Below are positions 1 through 13,833 of a stretch of DNA of 49,703 nucleotides, in pieces (position 1 is the stretch's first letter; every line of letters starts with the position of its first letter). Origin of the DNA: Paulinella micropora (lineage: Eukaryota; Cercozoa; Imbricatea; Euglyphida); contig BJOX01000117.1 in NCBI GenBank assembly GCA_009731375.1, positions 342,633 to 392,335 of the forward strand, given 5' to 3'. A program made the position numbers and the translations under genes. The notes under the pieces were generated by a model, which was given only the letters and a program-made list of their open reading frames with translations, had not been told where the DNA came from and ran no database searches.

Positions 1-240
1 GATCATTCTAGTATATTACTACTGATGCAAACATAAACATTAATATTAATAACATGAATACTTAAGCTACATATTACGCAACATATCTAAACATAAACAT
101 TAATATTAATAAGATTAATACCAAGCGACCTAATATTAATACTTTCAATTAATACGCTCGATTTAATAACTAGGTTTCCACCTTAGATAAAGGTATGACT
201 TAATAGCTATACTTTTCACGTGGACGATCCTTGAGTCCGA
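1..240. other. AT-rich leader with 24-bp direct repeat
   Basis: AT-rich, largely non-repetitive sequence. A 24-nt segment at 29-52 (core AACATAAACATTAATATT) recurs identically at 89-112, 60 nt apart. No coding frame of note and no RNA gene was recognised. Confidence 0.6.
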
Positions 241-506
241 TTGTAAAAATTGTTCTCTCAATAAAAACGAAGAAGAAGAAGAGGAGAGAGGGAGCTCGAG
301 AGAGAAAGAAAGAAAGAGAAATGTCACGTGCACAGCAGACAAGAAAGGAAGGGGGGGGGGGGCGTTCGAGCTATTTCACGTTTGGGGTGGGTTTGAGTGC
401 AATAACTGTGCGCGCACGATTTTTTCTCGTAGGCGAGGTTTCTCCTCATGATCAGTGAACTGCTTTTTGCTAAAAATGCAAAGGAATTTAGAGGACGCAT
501 CGCGAT

Positions 507-572
507 GGGTAAAAATGGAATTGGCGAAGGCTCCTCCCCGCCGGGTAAAAATGGAATTGGCGAAGGCTCCTC
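507..572. repeat. 36-bp tandem duplication
   Basis: A 30-nt segment with core GTAAAAATGGAATTGGCGAA occurs at 507-536 and again at 543-572, a period of 36 nt. The surrounding 241-660 is purine-rich at first (AGA runs, a G run near 351-362) and otherwise unique. Short open frames cross it, but none shows a recognisable domain. Confidence 0.7.
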
Positions 573-672
573 GCAGAGGAAAATGGCAGCAACAACCGTT
601 TGCGGATAGAAGTCTAATCTCAAATAAGCGCCGAAGTACCTCGTTTACTTTGCGCAAACACCGGCGAATACT

Positions 673-1268
673 GTGTGTGTTGCTGCTATGATTACTTATG
701 TGTGTTTGCTTGCATGTACGTGTGTTTCAAGGGTATTTATGTATGCATGTATGTATGCAAGAAATTGCATGTATGCATGTATGCATGCATACATATACAC
801 ACACATACATACATACATACATACATACATACATACATACATACATACATACATACATACATACATACATACATACATACATACATACATACATACATAC
901 ATACATAACATACATACATACAATGTACATACATACAAACATACATACATATGTACATACATATACATACATACATACATAAAATACATACATACATACA
1001 TACATACATACACACATACACACATGCATACATACCTACATACATGCATGCATACATACATACATACATACATAGTTCTATACATACATACATACATACA
1101 TACATACATACATACAAATGTACATACATACATACATTAAAACGAACATACATACATACATACATACACACATGCATATGTCATACACATACATATCTAC
1201 ATACATATGTCATACATTCATATGTACATACATATATACATACATACAAACATAACTTCATACATACA

Positions 1269-1299
<31 letters not shown>

Positions 1300-1583
1300 G
1301 TGCATACATATGTACATAAATACATACATGAGATACATACATACATGCATACATATGTGCATACATACATACATACATACATACATACATACATAAACAT
1401 ACATACATACATACATACATACATATGTACATACATACATACATACTACATGCATACATGCATACATGCATACATGCATGCATGCATGCATGTATCATGC
1501 ATGCATGCATGCATGTATGCATCCATACATGCATGCATACATGCATACGTGCATACGTGCATACGGATAGATAGATAAGATAG

Positions 1584-1615
<32 letters not shown>
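673..1615. repeat. (CATA)n array with CATG variants, ending in (GATA)n
   Basis: About 900 bp of tetranucleotide repeat, mainly CATA with CATG and TATG-rich variants. It switches to GATA units at about 1566-1615. Open frames across it read only repeated His-Thr-Tyr-Ile or Met-Tyr-Val-Cys and are not genes. Confidence 0.95.
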
Positions 1616-1617
<2 letters not shown>

Positions 1618-1639
1618 TTGTAATAAACTTCACATCAGG

Positions 1640-2150
<511 letters not shown>

Positions 2151-2184
2151 CGTGTAAAGTATGCGTGCTGCTTAACGCTGTATG

Positions 2185-3582
<1,398 letters not shown>

Positions 3583-3795
3583 GGTATGTATGTATGTATG
3601 TATGTGTAAATGGTATGTATGTATAAATAGTATGTATGTATCTATGTACGTATGTATGTATGCATGTATGTGTGTATAAACGGTATGTATGTATAAATAG
3701 TATGTATGTATGTATGTACGTACGTATGTATGTATGTATGTATGTATGTAATGTATGTAATGTATGTAATGTATGTATGTATGTATGTATGTATG

Positions 3796-3826
<31 letters not shown>

Positions 3827-3985
3827 TGTATGTAATGTATGTAATGTATGTATGTATGTATGTATGTATGTATGTATGTATGCATGTATGGTATGTATCT
3901 ATGTATGTATGTATGTATGTATGTATGTATGTATGTATGTATGTATGGTATGTATGTATGTATGTATGTATGTATGTATGCATGT
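3583..3985. repeat. (TATG)n microsatellite
   Basis: About 400 bp of TATG repeat with periodic variants. These include a TATGTAA pentamer-like variant near 3745-3850 and a roughly 45-nt higher-order period ending in GGTATGTATG. Confidence 0.95.
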
Positions 3986-4245
<260 letters not shown>

Positions 4246-4274
4246 TCTATTTCTTTTTCCATTCAGGTGCTCGT

Positions 4275-4823
4275 GGGGCAACTCCTGCTCGCGCTAGTTC
4301 AAGCCAAGGTTGTGAGGGACAAAAAAGGCAGTAGTGAGGCAATGAGAGGGGACAAAAAAGCAGTAGTGAGGCAATGAGAGGGACATGGCAGAGGCTATGA
4401 GAGAGGCAAAATGGCAGTAGTGAGGCAATGAGAGGGACAACATGGCAGAGGCTATGAGACGGACAAAATGGCAGTAGTGAGGCAAGGAGAGGGCACAAAG
4501 AGGCAGTAGTGAGGCAATGCGAGGGACAAAATGACAGTAGCAATGAGAGGGACAAAATGGCAGTAGTGAGGCAATAAGAGGGCACAAAGAGGCAGTAGTG
4601 AGGCAATGCGAGTGGACAAAATGGCAGTAGCAATGAGAGGGACAAATGGCAGTAGTGAGGCAAGGAGAGGGCACAAAGAGGCAGAAGTGAGGCAAGGAGA
4701 GGAGACAAAGAGAGGTAGTATTGAGGCAACGCGAGGGGACAAAATGGCAATAGTGAGGCTATGAGAGGGACAAAACGGCAGTAGTGGGGCAGCTGCTGCT
4801 CGCGCTGGTCCAAGCCAAGGTTG
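4275..4823. repeat. 31-33 bp minisatellite bracketed by 38-bp direct repeats
   Basis: About 14 degenerate units (core AGTAGTGAGGCAATGAGAGG, then GACAAAATGGC) fill 4313-4785. They are flanked by a 38-nt direct repeat at 4275-4312 and 4786-4823 (cores CTGCTCGCGCT and CAAGCCAAGGTTG, about 90% identical). Open frames on the minus strand read Leu/Pro/His-rich repeats and are by-products. A fragment of the bracket (GTCCAAGCCAAG) recurs at about 5131. Confidence 0.85.
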
Positions 4824-4963
4824 CTTACTAAGGCACGTTCTACACCACCCAGATTTCCGGATTCTGGGTGTAAAAGTGGCACCACAGGCCAGGCTTTTCA
4901 GGAAGCAACACCCGGAAAGTGGCACCAGGAATCCGGAATTCTGGGTGGTGTCGAATGGATCTT
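4824..4963. mobile_element. MITE M1, copy 1
   Basis: Short element with about 30-bp imperfect terminal inverted repeats: the left end reads TTCTACACCACCCAGATTTC and the right end is its inverse (CTGGGTGGTGTCGAA). The interior contains AGTGGCACC and GGCCAGGCTTTTCAGGAA. A longer copy is at 20085-20300 and a probable partial end at 45160-45240. It encodes no protein. The family and target-site duplication are not resolved. Confidence 0.7.
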
Positions 4964-4965
4964 AG

Positions 4966-5070
4966 ATTGACATGACGTGACATGGCATGCCATAACATAA
5001 CATAACACTAACATAGCATAACATAACATAACCTGACATAACATAACAGTAACATGGCATGGTATGTATG

Positions 5071-5104
<34 letters not shown>

Positions 5105-5870
5105 TGTATGTATGCATAAGTTTCTGTCGCTTGTCCAAGCCAAGCTTGCTATATTAATATGACATGACATGACATGACACGACATGACAGTCTGACATGA
5201 CCATGACACATGACATGACATGACATGACATGGTATGACATGAAATAACCTGACATATGACATGACATGACATGACATGGCATGACATGACATGACATGA
5301 CATGACATGGTATGACATGAAATAACCTGACATATGACATGACATGACATGACATGACATGACATGGCATGACATGACAGGACATGACACATGACATGAC
5401 ATTTGACATGACATATGACATGACATATGACATGACATGACATGACATGATGCAATATGACATAACATAACATAACATAACATAACATAACATAGCATAA
5501 CATAACATAACATAACATAACATAACATACCATAATATAACATAGCATAACATAACATAACATAACATAACATAATAACGTAACATAACATGACCAGATA
5601 TAGCATGACGTAACACAACATGATACAACTTGACATAATAGAAAATAATATAACATAATATGACCTACATAGCCTAATATAACATAACATACCAACACAA
5701 CGTAGCATACTAACTGACATGACATAACATGACATGACATAACATGACGTGGCATAACATAACATAACATAACATAGCATAACATAAGCATAAGATTACA
5801 TTAAATTATATTACATTACATTACATAATATTACATAACATAACATAACATAAGATAATATAACAAAATG
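4966..5870. repeat. Pentanucleotide block (ACATG)n / (ACATA)n
   Basis: About 900 bp of 5-bp repeat whose unit changes from ACATG/CATGA (5160-5455) to ATAAC (5460-5580 and 5720-5850), with mixed units between. A (TATG)n tract and a unique island interrupt it at 5060-5155. Minus-strand frames of repeated Cys-His-Val-Met or Met-Leu-Cys-Tyr are artefacts of the 5-bp unit. Confidence 0.9.
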
Positions 5871-5974
5871 TGTCATGGCATAACCGAAACAAAACAAAAC
5901 AGAACAGAACAAGACGGAACAAGGACCAACACGCACACACAAACACACACACACACACACATATATATATATTT

Positions 5975-6012
<38 letters not shown>

Positions 6013-6025
6013 GTATACATATATA

Positions 6026-6057
<32 letters not shown>

Positions 6058-6189
6058 TATAAAAATATATGTATATACATATGTATATACATATATATGT
6101 ATATACATATATATATGTATATTATATATATATATATATATATATGAGTAGGAGCAAGAAGTACCCAGCAAGAAAAAGCTTCTCAGACT

Positions 6190-6229
<40 letters not shown>

Positions 6230-6250
6230 TCTCTCTCTCTCGCTCGCTCG
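5871..6250. repeat. AC, TA/CA and CT microsatellites
   Basis: AACAAAAC/AGAAC-like units, then (AC)n at 5930-5962, (TA)n with TATG and ACAT variants at 5963-6145, and (CT)n with CGCT variants at 6190-6250. A short unique stretch lies at 6146-6189. Confidence 0.9.
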
Positions 6251-6302
6251 CTCGCTCTACATCACAATCATTCTCGATAGGCGCCGAAAATTCAACGCAA
6301 CA

Positions 6303-6450
6303 GGTGCCACTTTGTACCCGCAAATCGCGTGATTTTTTCGTTGCCATTTTGTAACCGCAAATCGCGTGATTTTTTCGTGCCACTTTGTAACCGCAAATCG
6401 CGTGATTTTTTCGTCCCTTTTGTACCCGCGATGCGTGATTTTTTCCTCCG
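6303..6450. repeat. 38-bp minisatellite
   Basis: About 3.5 units of 37-39 bp with cores TGCCACTTTGTAACCGC and AAATCGCGTGATTTTTTCG. The last unit is degenerate. The GC-rich core with a T run resembles other small foldback-type repeats in this window, but no full element is visible. Confidence 0.8.
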
Positions 6451-6477
6451 GCATCGGATGCAATTTTCACTGATCTC

Positions 6478-6772
<295 letters not shown>

Positions 6773-6799
6773 TTTTGCCTATTTAACAAGAGTCACGAG

Positions 6800-6850
6800 C
6801 AAAATGTATGCATGTATGTATGTATGCATGTATGTATGTATGTATGTATG

Positions 6851-6881
<31 letters not shown>

Positions 6882-7172
6882 TGTATGTTATATATGTTAT
6901 ATACTTTATGTATTTTATGTATTTATATATATATATATGTATATATATATATGGGTGTGTGTGTGTTTGTGTGTGTGTTTGTATGTCTTTATGTATGTAT
7001 GTATGTATGTTATGTATATTATGAATGTATGCATGTATGTACTCAGATCGGCGGTAGGGTATGCATGTATGTATGTAATGAATGTACATATATGTATGTA
7101 TATGTAGGCTATGTATGTAATATGGCGATAGGGTATGTATGTATGCATATGTAAATGTATATATATATATAT

Positions 7173-7225
<53 letters not shown>

Positions 7226-7286
7226 TATATGTATGTATGTACTATGTGATACTCAGGTCGGCGGTAGAGTATATATATATATATAA

Positions 7287-7292
<6 letters not shown>
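6800..7292. repeat. (TATG)n array with TA/TG tracts and a duplicated island
   Basis: TATG repeats with variants (TATGTAATG, TTTATG), then (TA)n and (TG)n. The island ACTCAGATCGGCGGTAGGGTAT at about 7040 recurs as CTCAGGTCGGCGGTAGAGTAT at about 7253 and CTCAGGTTGGAGGTAGGGTAT at about 7914. Another truncated form (GGCGATAGGGTATG) is at about 7123. Confidence 0.85.

Positions 7293-7360
<68 letters not shown>
7293..7360. repeat. (AAT)n, 3' tail of the SINE
   Basis: Pure AAT tract that adjoins the 3' end of the minus-strand SINE, where it reads as an (ATT)n tail. Confidence 0.9.
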
Positions 7361-7361
<1 letters not shown>

Positions 7362-7640
7362 GCGGTAATAATAGTGCTTCTCTGTCAATGGCTGATGCAT
7401 TTCTGCACATGCGCCTCCATCGTCTCACCCGTGAGGGGAGTACGAAGAATTGACGATAGGCTCTAATGACACCCCCGCAAGGGCAGTTCCAACACTTCCA
7501 GACGGACCGGTATGTTCAATGAAAATACTGGTCCAGACGGACCGGTATGTTCAATGAAAATACTGGTGGCACCGACGGGAATCGAACTGGCGACAGGGCC
7601 CAGATGGTAGAACTTGACCACTGGGCTATCACGGTGTCCA
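7361..7640 (-). mobile_element. tRNA-derived SINE with (ATT)n tail
   Basis: On the minus strand the element starts with a tRNA-like head containing good RNA polymerase III internal promoter boxes. The A box TAGCCCAGTGG is at 7628-7618 and the B box AGTTCGATTCC at 7588-7578, about 40 nt apart. The head does not fold as a good tRNA (weak acceptor and T stems), so it is read as a SINE and not as a working tRNA gene. The body has a 35-nt tandem duplication (7498-7566, core CCAGACGGACCGGTATG on the plus strand). The 3' end ACAGAGAAGCACTATTATT runs into (ATT)n. Expected lifestyle: Pol III transcript mobilised by a LINE in trans. Confidence 0.7.
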
Positions 7641-7644
7641 AAGC

Positions 7645-7699
<55 letters not shown>

Positions 7700-7816
7700 G
7701 TGCTTCTCTGTCAATGGCTGATGCATTTCTGCACATGCGCCTCCATCAATAATAATAATAATAATATACGAAGAATTNNNNNNNNNNTAATGGTAATGAT
7801 GGTAATAATAATAATG

Positions 7817-7890
<74 letters not shown>
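7641..7890. repeat. Second SINE 3'-end copy within (AAT)n
   Basis: After AGCGGTAAT, an AAT tract (7648-7698) is followed by a second copy of the SINE 3' portion (7699-7747). Another AAT tract (7748-7768) and TACGAAGAATT lead into a 10-N gap (7778-7787), then more AAT to 7890. In this copy the stretch between CGCCTCCATC and TACGAAGAATT is replaced by AAT units. Confidence 0.75.
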
Positions 7891-7891
<1 letters not shown>

Positions 7892-7949
7892 TAGTACATA
7901 TATATATATACACTCAGGTTGGAGGTAGGGTATCACGTGTCTTCAGTGT

Positions 7950-8220
<271 letters not shown>

Positions 8221-8235
8221 GGGGGCTGTTACATG

Positions 8236-8431
8236 CAATGACATACATACATACATACATACATACATGCATGCATGCATGCATGCATATATACATACAT
8301 ACATCAATTGTGAAGAAAATAGATAGATACATACATACACTCATACATGCATACATACATACATACATACATACGTACATACATACATACATGAATTGTG
8401 AAGAAAAGAGATAGCTACATACATACATACA

Positions 8432-8462
<31 letters not shown>

Positions 8463-8955
8463 CATACATACATACATACATTGTAAAGAAAAGAGATAGC
8501 TACATACATACATACATTACATTCATACATACATACATACATACATACATACATACATACATACATCAATTGTGAAGAAAAGAGATAGCTACATACATAC
8601 ATACATTACATTCATACACACATACATACATACATACATACATACATCAATTGTGAAGAAAAGAGATAGCTGCATACATACATACATTACATACATACAT
8701 GCATACATACATACATACATACATACATACATACATACATTGTGAAGAAAAGAGATAGCTACATACATACATACATTACATTCATACACACACACATACA
8801 CATACATACATACGTACATACATACAGACATACATACAGACATACATACAGACATACATACATATATCAATTGTGAAGAAAAGTGATAGCTACATACTTA
8901 CATACATTGCATTCATACACACACATACATACATACATACATACATACATACAAA
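8236..8955. repeat. Island array I2: ATTGTGAAGAAAAGAGATAGC with (CATA)n
   Basis: The island (core TTGTGAAGAAAAGAGATAGC) appears about seven times, near 8304, 8393, 8479, 8565, 8647, 8739 and 8867. Spacers are CATA tracts with ACATTACATTC variants and the period is about 85-125 bp. It ends at a 10-N gap. Confidence 0.9.
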
Positions 8956-8965
8956 NNNNNNNNNN

Positions 8966-9057
8966 ATTCCCATCCCGGACACATGCACAGTACACAAATT
9001 ATTGTTTGATGTGAAACTGCGTTCCTTTGCAAGGACTACATTCCTTTGCGACATCTC
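8966..9057 (+). mobile_element. R2 retroposon 3' end
   Basis: The segment from ATTCCCATCCCGGACACATG to GCGACATCTCATCTATC is nearly identical to 33795-33888, where it is the 3' UTR end of a LINE ORF2 fragment. It runs into TATC/CTAC repeats. The 5' side is lost in the N gap at 8956-8965. Confidence 0.8.
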
Positions 9058-9142
9058 ATCTATCTATCTCTACCTACCTACCTACCTACCTACCTACCTA
9101 TTTACTTATCTACCTACCTACCTACCTACCTACCTACCTATC
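9058..9142. repeat. (TATC)n to (CTAC)n tract
   Basis: The tail of R2 changes from TATC to CTAC units within the array. Confidence 0.9.
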
Positions 9143-9179
9143 TTTCCTTGAAATAGCTTCCCACGCCAGAAAGCATGTG

Positions 9180-9301
9180 TGTAGGTATGCATGTGTGAGT
9201 GTATATGTATGTATGCATGCATGTGTGTATGTATGTGTGTATGTATGTATGTATGTATGTATGTATGTATGTAGGTATGTATGCATGGTATGTATGCATG
9301 G

Positions 9302-9335
<34 letters not shown>

Positions 9336-9940
9336 TATATGTATGTATGTATGTCTGTATGTATGCTTTACAATATTTGCACGCTGTTATCTATGATTGT
9401 GTCTATGTATGTATGTATGTATGTATAATGTATGTATGTATGTATGTATAATGTATGTTATGTATGTATGTATGCTCTACAATGTTTGCACGCCGTTATG
9501 TATGTATGCATGTATGTATGTATGTATGCATGCATGTATGTATGTATGTATGTATGTATGTATGTATGTATGCATGTATGTATGTATGTATGTATGTATG
9601 TATATATTTATGTATGTATGTATGCTTTGCCATGTTTGCAAGCTGTTATGTATGTATGTATTTATGTATGTATGTATGTATGCATGTATGTATGTATGTA
9701 TGTATGCATGTATGCATGCATGTATGTATGTATGTATGTATGTATGCTCTACAATGTTTGCACGCCGTTATCTATGTATGTATGTATGTATGTATGTATG
9801 TATGCATGCATGTATGTATGTATCTTTGTATGTATGTATGTATGTATGTATGTATGTATGTATGTATGTATGTATGTATGCTTTGCAATGTTTGCAAGCT
9901 GTTATGTATGTATGTATGTATGTATGCTTTACAATGTAGA
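9180..9940. repeat. Island array I3: GCTTTACAATGTTTGCAAGCTGTTATG with (TATG)n
   Basis: Island core CAATGTTTGCAMGCYGTTAT follows TATGC at about 9366, 9474, 9625, 9745 and 9880. Spacers are TATG tracts. Two alternating subtypes are visible: CTCTACAATGTTTGCACGCC and CTTTGCMATGTTTGCAAGCT. Confidence 0.85.
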
Positions 9941-9959
9941 AAAGGAGTGGTTCATAATC

Positions 9960-10012
<53 letters not shown>

Positions 10013-10086
10013 GTGTGTGTGTGTGTTTGTGTGTGTCTATGTATGCTTTACAATGTAGAAAAGGAGTGGTTCATAATCTTTCATAC

Positions 10087-10127
<41 letters not shown>

Positions 10128-10250
10128 CTTTACAATGTAGAAAAGGAGTGGTTCATAATCTTTCATACATATGTATATATGTATATATATATGTATATGT
10201 ATATATATATGTATATGTATATAAATTTATATATATACATAATATATATA
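9925..10250. repeat. Three copies of a second island with (TA)n spacers
   Basis: GCTTTACAATGTAGAAAAGG followed by AGTGGTTCATAATCTT occurs at about 9927, 10046 and 10128, separated by (TA)n/(TG)n. Its first 11 nt match island I3, so the two arrays are related. A degenerate fourth (GGAAAGGAGTGTTTCATTG) is at about 10254. Confidence 0.85.
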
Positions 10251-10347
10251 TTCAGGAAAGGAGTGTTTCATTGTTTTTCAGCGCCGTGAGTTTCCTCAAA
10301 CAGAGGTAGATATATATAATATAGAATAATAGGAGAGAGAAAAGATT

Positions 10348-10372
10348 AGATATATAGATGGATGGATGGATG

Positions 10373-10466
<94 letters not shown>

Positions 10467-10476
10467 CGGATAGACG

Positions 10477-10524
<48 letters not shown>

Positions 10525-10579
10525 CAGAAAGCTTTTTGTGATTTTTTTTTCTGTCTGCATCTGCACTGTCTATCTATCG

Positions 10580-10650
<71 letters not shown>
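10348..10650. repeat. (GATA)n then (TATC)n
   Basis: GATA at 10348-10524 with GATG and GACG variants, then a 45-bp unique stretch with TCTGTCTGCATCTGCACTG, then TATC at 10568-10650. The strand of the tetranucleotide flips across the island. Confidence 0.9.
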
Positions 10651-10651
<1 letters not shown>

Positions 10652-11050
10652 CGTGGTGGGGTGCCTTATGTGTGCCTAGCCATACGCCCATAAGTCACAT
10701 GCCGAAATAGCGACGGGAAGCACAATCCTGTTCCTCAGGGTGCCCTTTCTCGCTTGTTGAGCCCGGAATAAAACCCACAGTGCTCTGTCGGTTTATACTA
10801 GACTGTCGAACAGTCTCGAAACTCCATCTGCTTACTGGGTCCTCTGTAATGGAGGTGGGAGCTCGTTCTGCAAGGGGCGCTTATGGAACGAGCCCTGGCC
10901 CCGCCTGGTACTAGGGAGCTTTGGTATCGCCTGTATCAGTCCCTTCCGTGCAAACATCACGGCTTAGCTGGGCATCGGGTCAATACTTTACAGACTTCCT
11001 TGGTTGACGAAATCAGAAGCTCCTTTTTTCTGATATTAGTCGATATCTCA
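10651..11050 (+). mobile_element. R1 retroposon, copy 2
   Basis: 400-bp copy starting TCGTGGTGGGGTGCC directly after TATC and ending CGATATCTCATCTATC before TATC. It is about 95% like copy 1 over their common length, lacking the 5' 110 nt of that copy. Confidence 0.8.
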
Positions 11051-11291
11051 TCTATCTATCTATCTATCCATCCATCCATCTATCGATCGATCGATCGATC
11101 TATCTATCCATCCATCAATCTATCGATCGATCTATCTATCGATCGATCGATCTATCTATCCATCCATCCATCCATCCATCCATCCATCCATCCATCCATC
11201 CATCCATCCATCTATCTATCTATCTATCTATCCATCCATCCATCCATCCATCCATCCATCCATCCACCATCCATCCATCTATCTATCTATC

Positions 11292-11374
<83 letters not shown>

Positions 11375-11390
11375 TTATCTATCTATCTGC
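11051..11390. repeat. (TATC)n with CATC and GATC variant blocks
   Basis: The R1 tail has blocks of TATC, CATC (11160-11210 and 11232-11275) and TCGA/GATC (11085-11155), showing local homogenisation of variant units. Confidence 0.9.
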
Positions 11391-11476
11391 GTGTGTATAT
11401 GCAGTTAAGATCGTCTGGTCTTTGCCAGCTACCTCCCGAGGGTCTATCTATCTATCTATCTAATCTATCTATCTAA

Positions 11477-11555
<79 letters not shown>

Positions 11556-11620
11556 CCTACCTACCTACCTACCTATCTATCGTCTGGTCTTTGCCACCTA
11601 CCTCCCGATGGTCTACCTAC

Positions 11621-11686
<66 letters not shown>

Positions 11687-11737
11687 GTCTGTCTGTCTGG
11701 TCCTTGCCAGCTACCTCCCGAGAGTCTATCTATCTAC

Positions 11738-11820
<83 letters not shown>

Positions 11821-11831
11821 GCTATCTATCC
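11391..11831. repeat. (TATC)n with three copies of a 30-bp island
   Basis: GTCTGGTCTTTGCCAGCTAC followed by CTCCCGAGGGTC is found at about 11410, 11581 and 11696 with small changes. Each copy is followed by TATC/TACC repeats. Confidence 0.85.
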
Positions 11832-12280
11832 GGAGGGGATGCAGAGGGCCAGCTGCGCAGTGCTCCGGCCTAAAACCAAACCCCCTATAATGACAATGTT
11901 GTGTCCGCCGTTAATCGCGCGCAGCGCAAGGGCTAAACAGGCAACCAACTCCTGACCGTGGCTGATGAAGTCGGGGCATGATGCAAAGGGTTGATGAAGT
12001 CGGGGTTGTAGAAGGTAACTCACAACGAGCGTGAACTCCTGAAACCTCGACTTGATTCCGACATCATCTCCTTAGGGCACACGCTCCTGGGGAGTGTTCT
12101 AGTGTTGTCCCGTATAGTTCAAAAGGGCTCGGCTACCTTTCGGCTTGAACTGGGCACAGACACCAACCACAGCGAGACAGGTTGGTGTGCAGCTTGCCCG
12201 GTGCTGAAAGTTCTTGTCCGGGGGTAGTATAGGAGGCAATGGCTTTTCAAGCTAAGCCACGCCCATAGATTAAACAAACA

Positions 12281-12284
<4 letters not shown>
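11832..12284 (+). mobile_element. R3 retroposon, longest copy
   Basis: About 450 bp of unique sequence between TATC arrays, ending CATAGATTAAACAAACATATCTATC-like before TATC. The internal GTTGGTGTGCAGCTTG and the 3' part GGCTTTTCAAGCTAAGCC recur at 27095-27290 and 27331-27393. The segment TGATGAAGTCGGGG is duplicated at 11966 and 11993. No protein domain is recognised. The 3' end with (TATC)n tail is like R1 and R2. Confidence 0.65.
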
Positions 12285-12346
<62 letters not shown>

Positions 12347-12384
12347 CATATACGAGCTTAGCGTTTGCGTCTGCAATATAACAA

Positions 12385-12479
<95 letters not shown>

Positions 12480-12511
12480 CCTACCTACCTACCTCTCTAT
12501 CTCTCTACCTC

Positions 12512-12602
<91 letters not shown>

Positions 12603-12636
12603 CAGCCAGTAACTGGTGGCGGGGTGGAACGGATGC

Positions 12637-12722
<86 letters not shown>

Positions 12723-12777
12723 ATCTATTGGAATGGATGCTTATGTCTTCCGATATGCAGAGCTGATAGACCAAACG

Positions 12778-12872
<95 letters not shown>

Positions 12873-12964
12873 ATATCTATCTATATATCTATCTATCTAT
12901 CTTTCCATTCATCCATCCATCTATCCATCTATCTATCCATCCATCCATCCATCCATCTATCTAT
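12285..12964. repeat. (TATC)n with short islands
   Basis: Near-continuous TATC. Interruptions are at 12345-12385 (ACGAGCTTAGCGTTTGCGTC), 12600-12635 (CCAGTAACTGGTGGCGGGG) and 12727-12777. The last carries the 3' end GATATGCAGAGCTGATAGAC of family R4, also seen at 36893-36918. Confidence 0.85.
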
Positions 12965-13125
12965 CTATCTTCCTATACAGGCTTAGCTCTTCGTCTGCAT
13001 TTTGGAATGAGTGGTTATGTCGTCCTAGAAGCACTCACATCAAGTAAGTCAAGCTGAAGTGCATATTTTTGTAGATAATGTATGGTATGCCTTGTACATC
13101 GGTTATTATTATCGATGCAAGATCA
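12965..13125. other. Unique stretch between microsatellites
   Basis: About 160 bp of unique DNA. Its start (ATACAGGCTTAGCTCTTCGTC) resembles the island at 12355 and its GCATTTTGGAA recurs at 13283. No gene is seen. Confidence 0.5.
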
Positions 13126-13285
13126 ATTTCATTCCTTTCCTTCCCTTTCCTTTCCTCTCCTCTCCTTTCCTTTCCTTTCCTTTTCTTTCCTCTCCTCTCC
13201 TCTCCTTTCCTTTCCTTTCCTTTCCTCTCCTCTCCTCTCCTCTCCTCTCCTTTCCTTTCCTTTCCTTTCCTCTCCTCTCCTCTGC
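13126..13285. repeat. (TTTCC/TCTCC)n pentanucleotide
   Basis: Pyrimidine-only 5-bp repeat that alternates blocks of TTTCC and TCTCC. It could adopt triplex (H-DNA) structure. It is followed by 37 bp of unique DNA, then a 336-N gap. Confidence 0.9.
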
Positions 13286-13322
13286 ATTTTGGAAAGGCTC
13301 AAATACCAAGTAAGGCAAAAAA

Positions 13323-13658
13323 NNNNNNNNNNNNNNNNNNNNNNNNNNNNNNNNNNNNNNNNNNNNNNNNNNNNNNNNNNNNNNNNNNNNNNNNNNNNNN
13401 NNNNNNNNNNNNNNNNNNNNNNNNNNNNNNNNNNNNNNNNNNNNNNNNNNNNNNNNNNNNNNNNNNNNNNNNNNNNNNNNNNNNNNNNNNNNNNNNNNNN
13501 NNNNNNNNNNNNNNNNNNNNNNNNNNNNNNNNNNNNNNNNNNNNNNNNNNNNNNNNNNNNNNNNNNNNNNNNNNNNNNNNNNNNNNNNNNNNNNNNNNNN
13601 NNNNNNNNNNNNNNNNNNNNNNNNNNNNNNNNNNNNNNNNNNNNNNNNNNNNNNNNNN
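13323..13658. other. Assembly gap (336 N)
   Basis: Run of N. Flanked by AAAAAA on the left and TATC on the right. Confidence 1.
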
Positions 13659-13677
13659 ATCTATCTATCTATCTATA

Positions 13678-13743
<66 letters not shown>

Positions 13744-13768
13744 CCTATCTATCTACCTATCTATCTAC

Positions 13769-13833
<65 letters not shown>
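13659..13833. repeat. (TATC)n microsatellite
   Basis: TATC with three evenly spaced TACC variants near 13741-13770. Confidence 0.95.

Noticed and set aside
7564-7640. Functional tRNA gene on the minus strand
   Set aside because: A and B boxes are good, but acceptor and T stems pair poorly and no clear anticodon stem forms. The sequence continues into a SINE body with an ATT tail.
11960-12005. Hammerhead ribozyme core (CTGATGAAG at 11965)
   Set aside because: Only the CUGAUGA word is present. No matching GAAA segment with pairing stems or cleavage site could be fitted.
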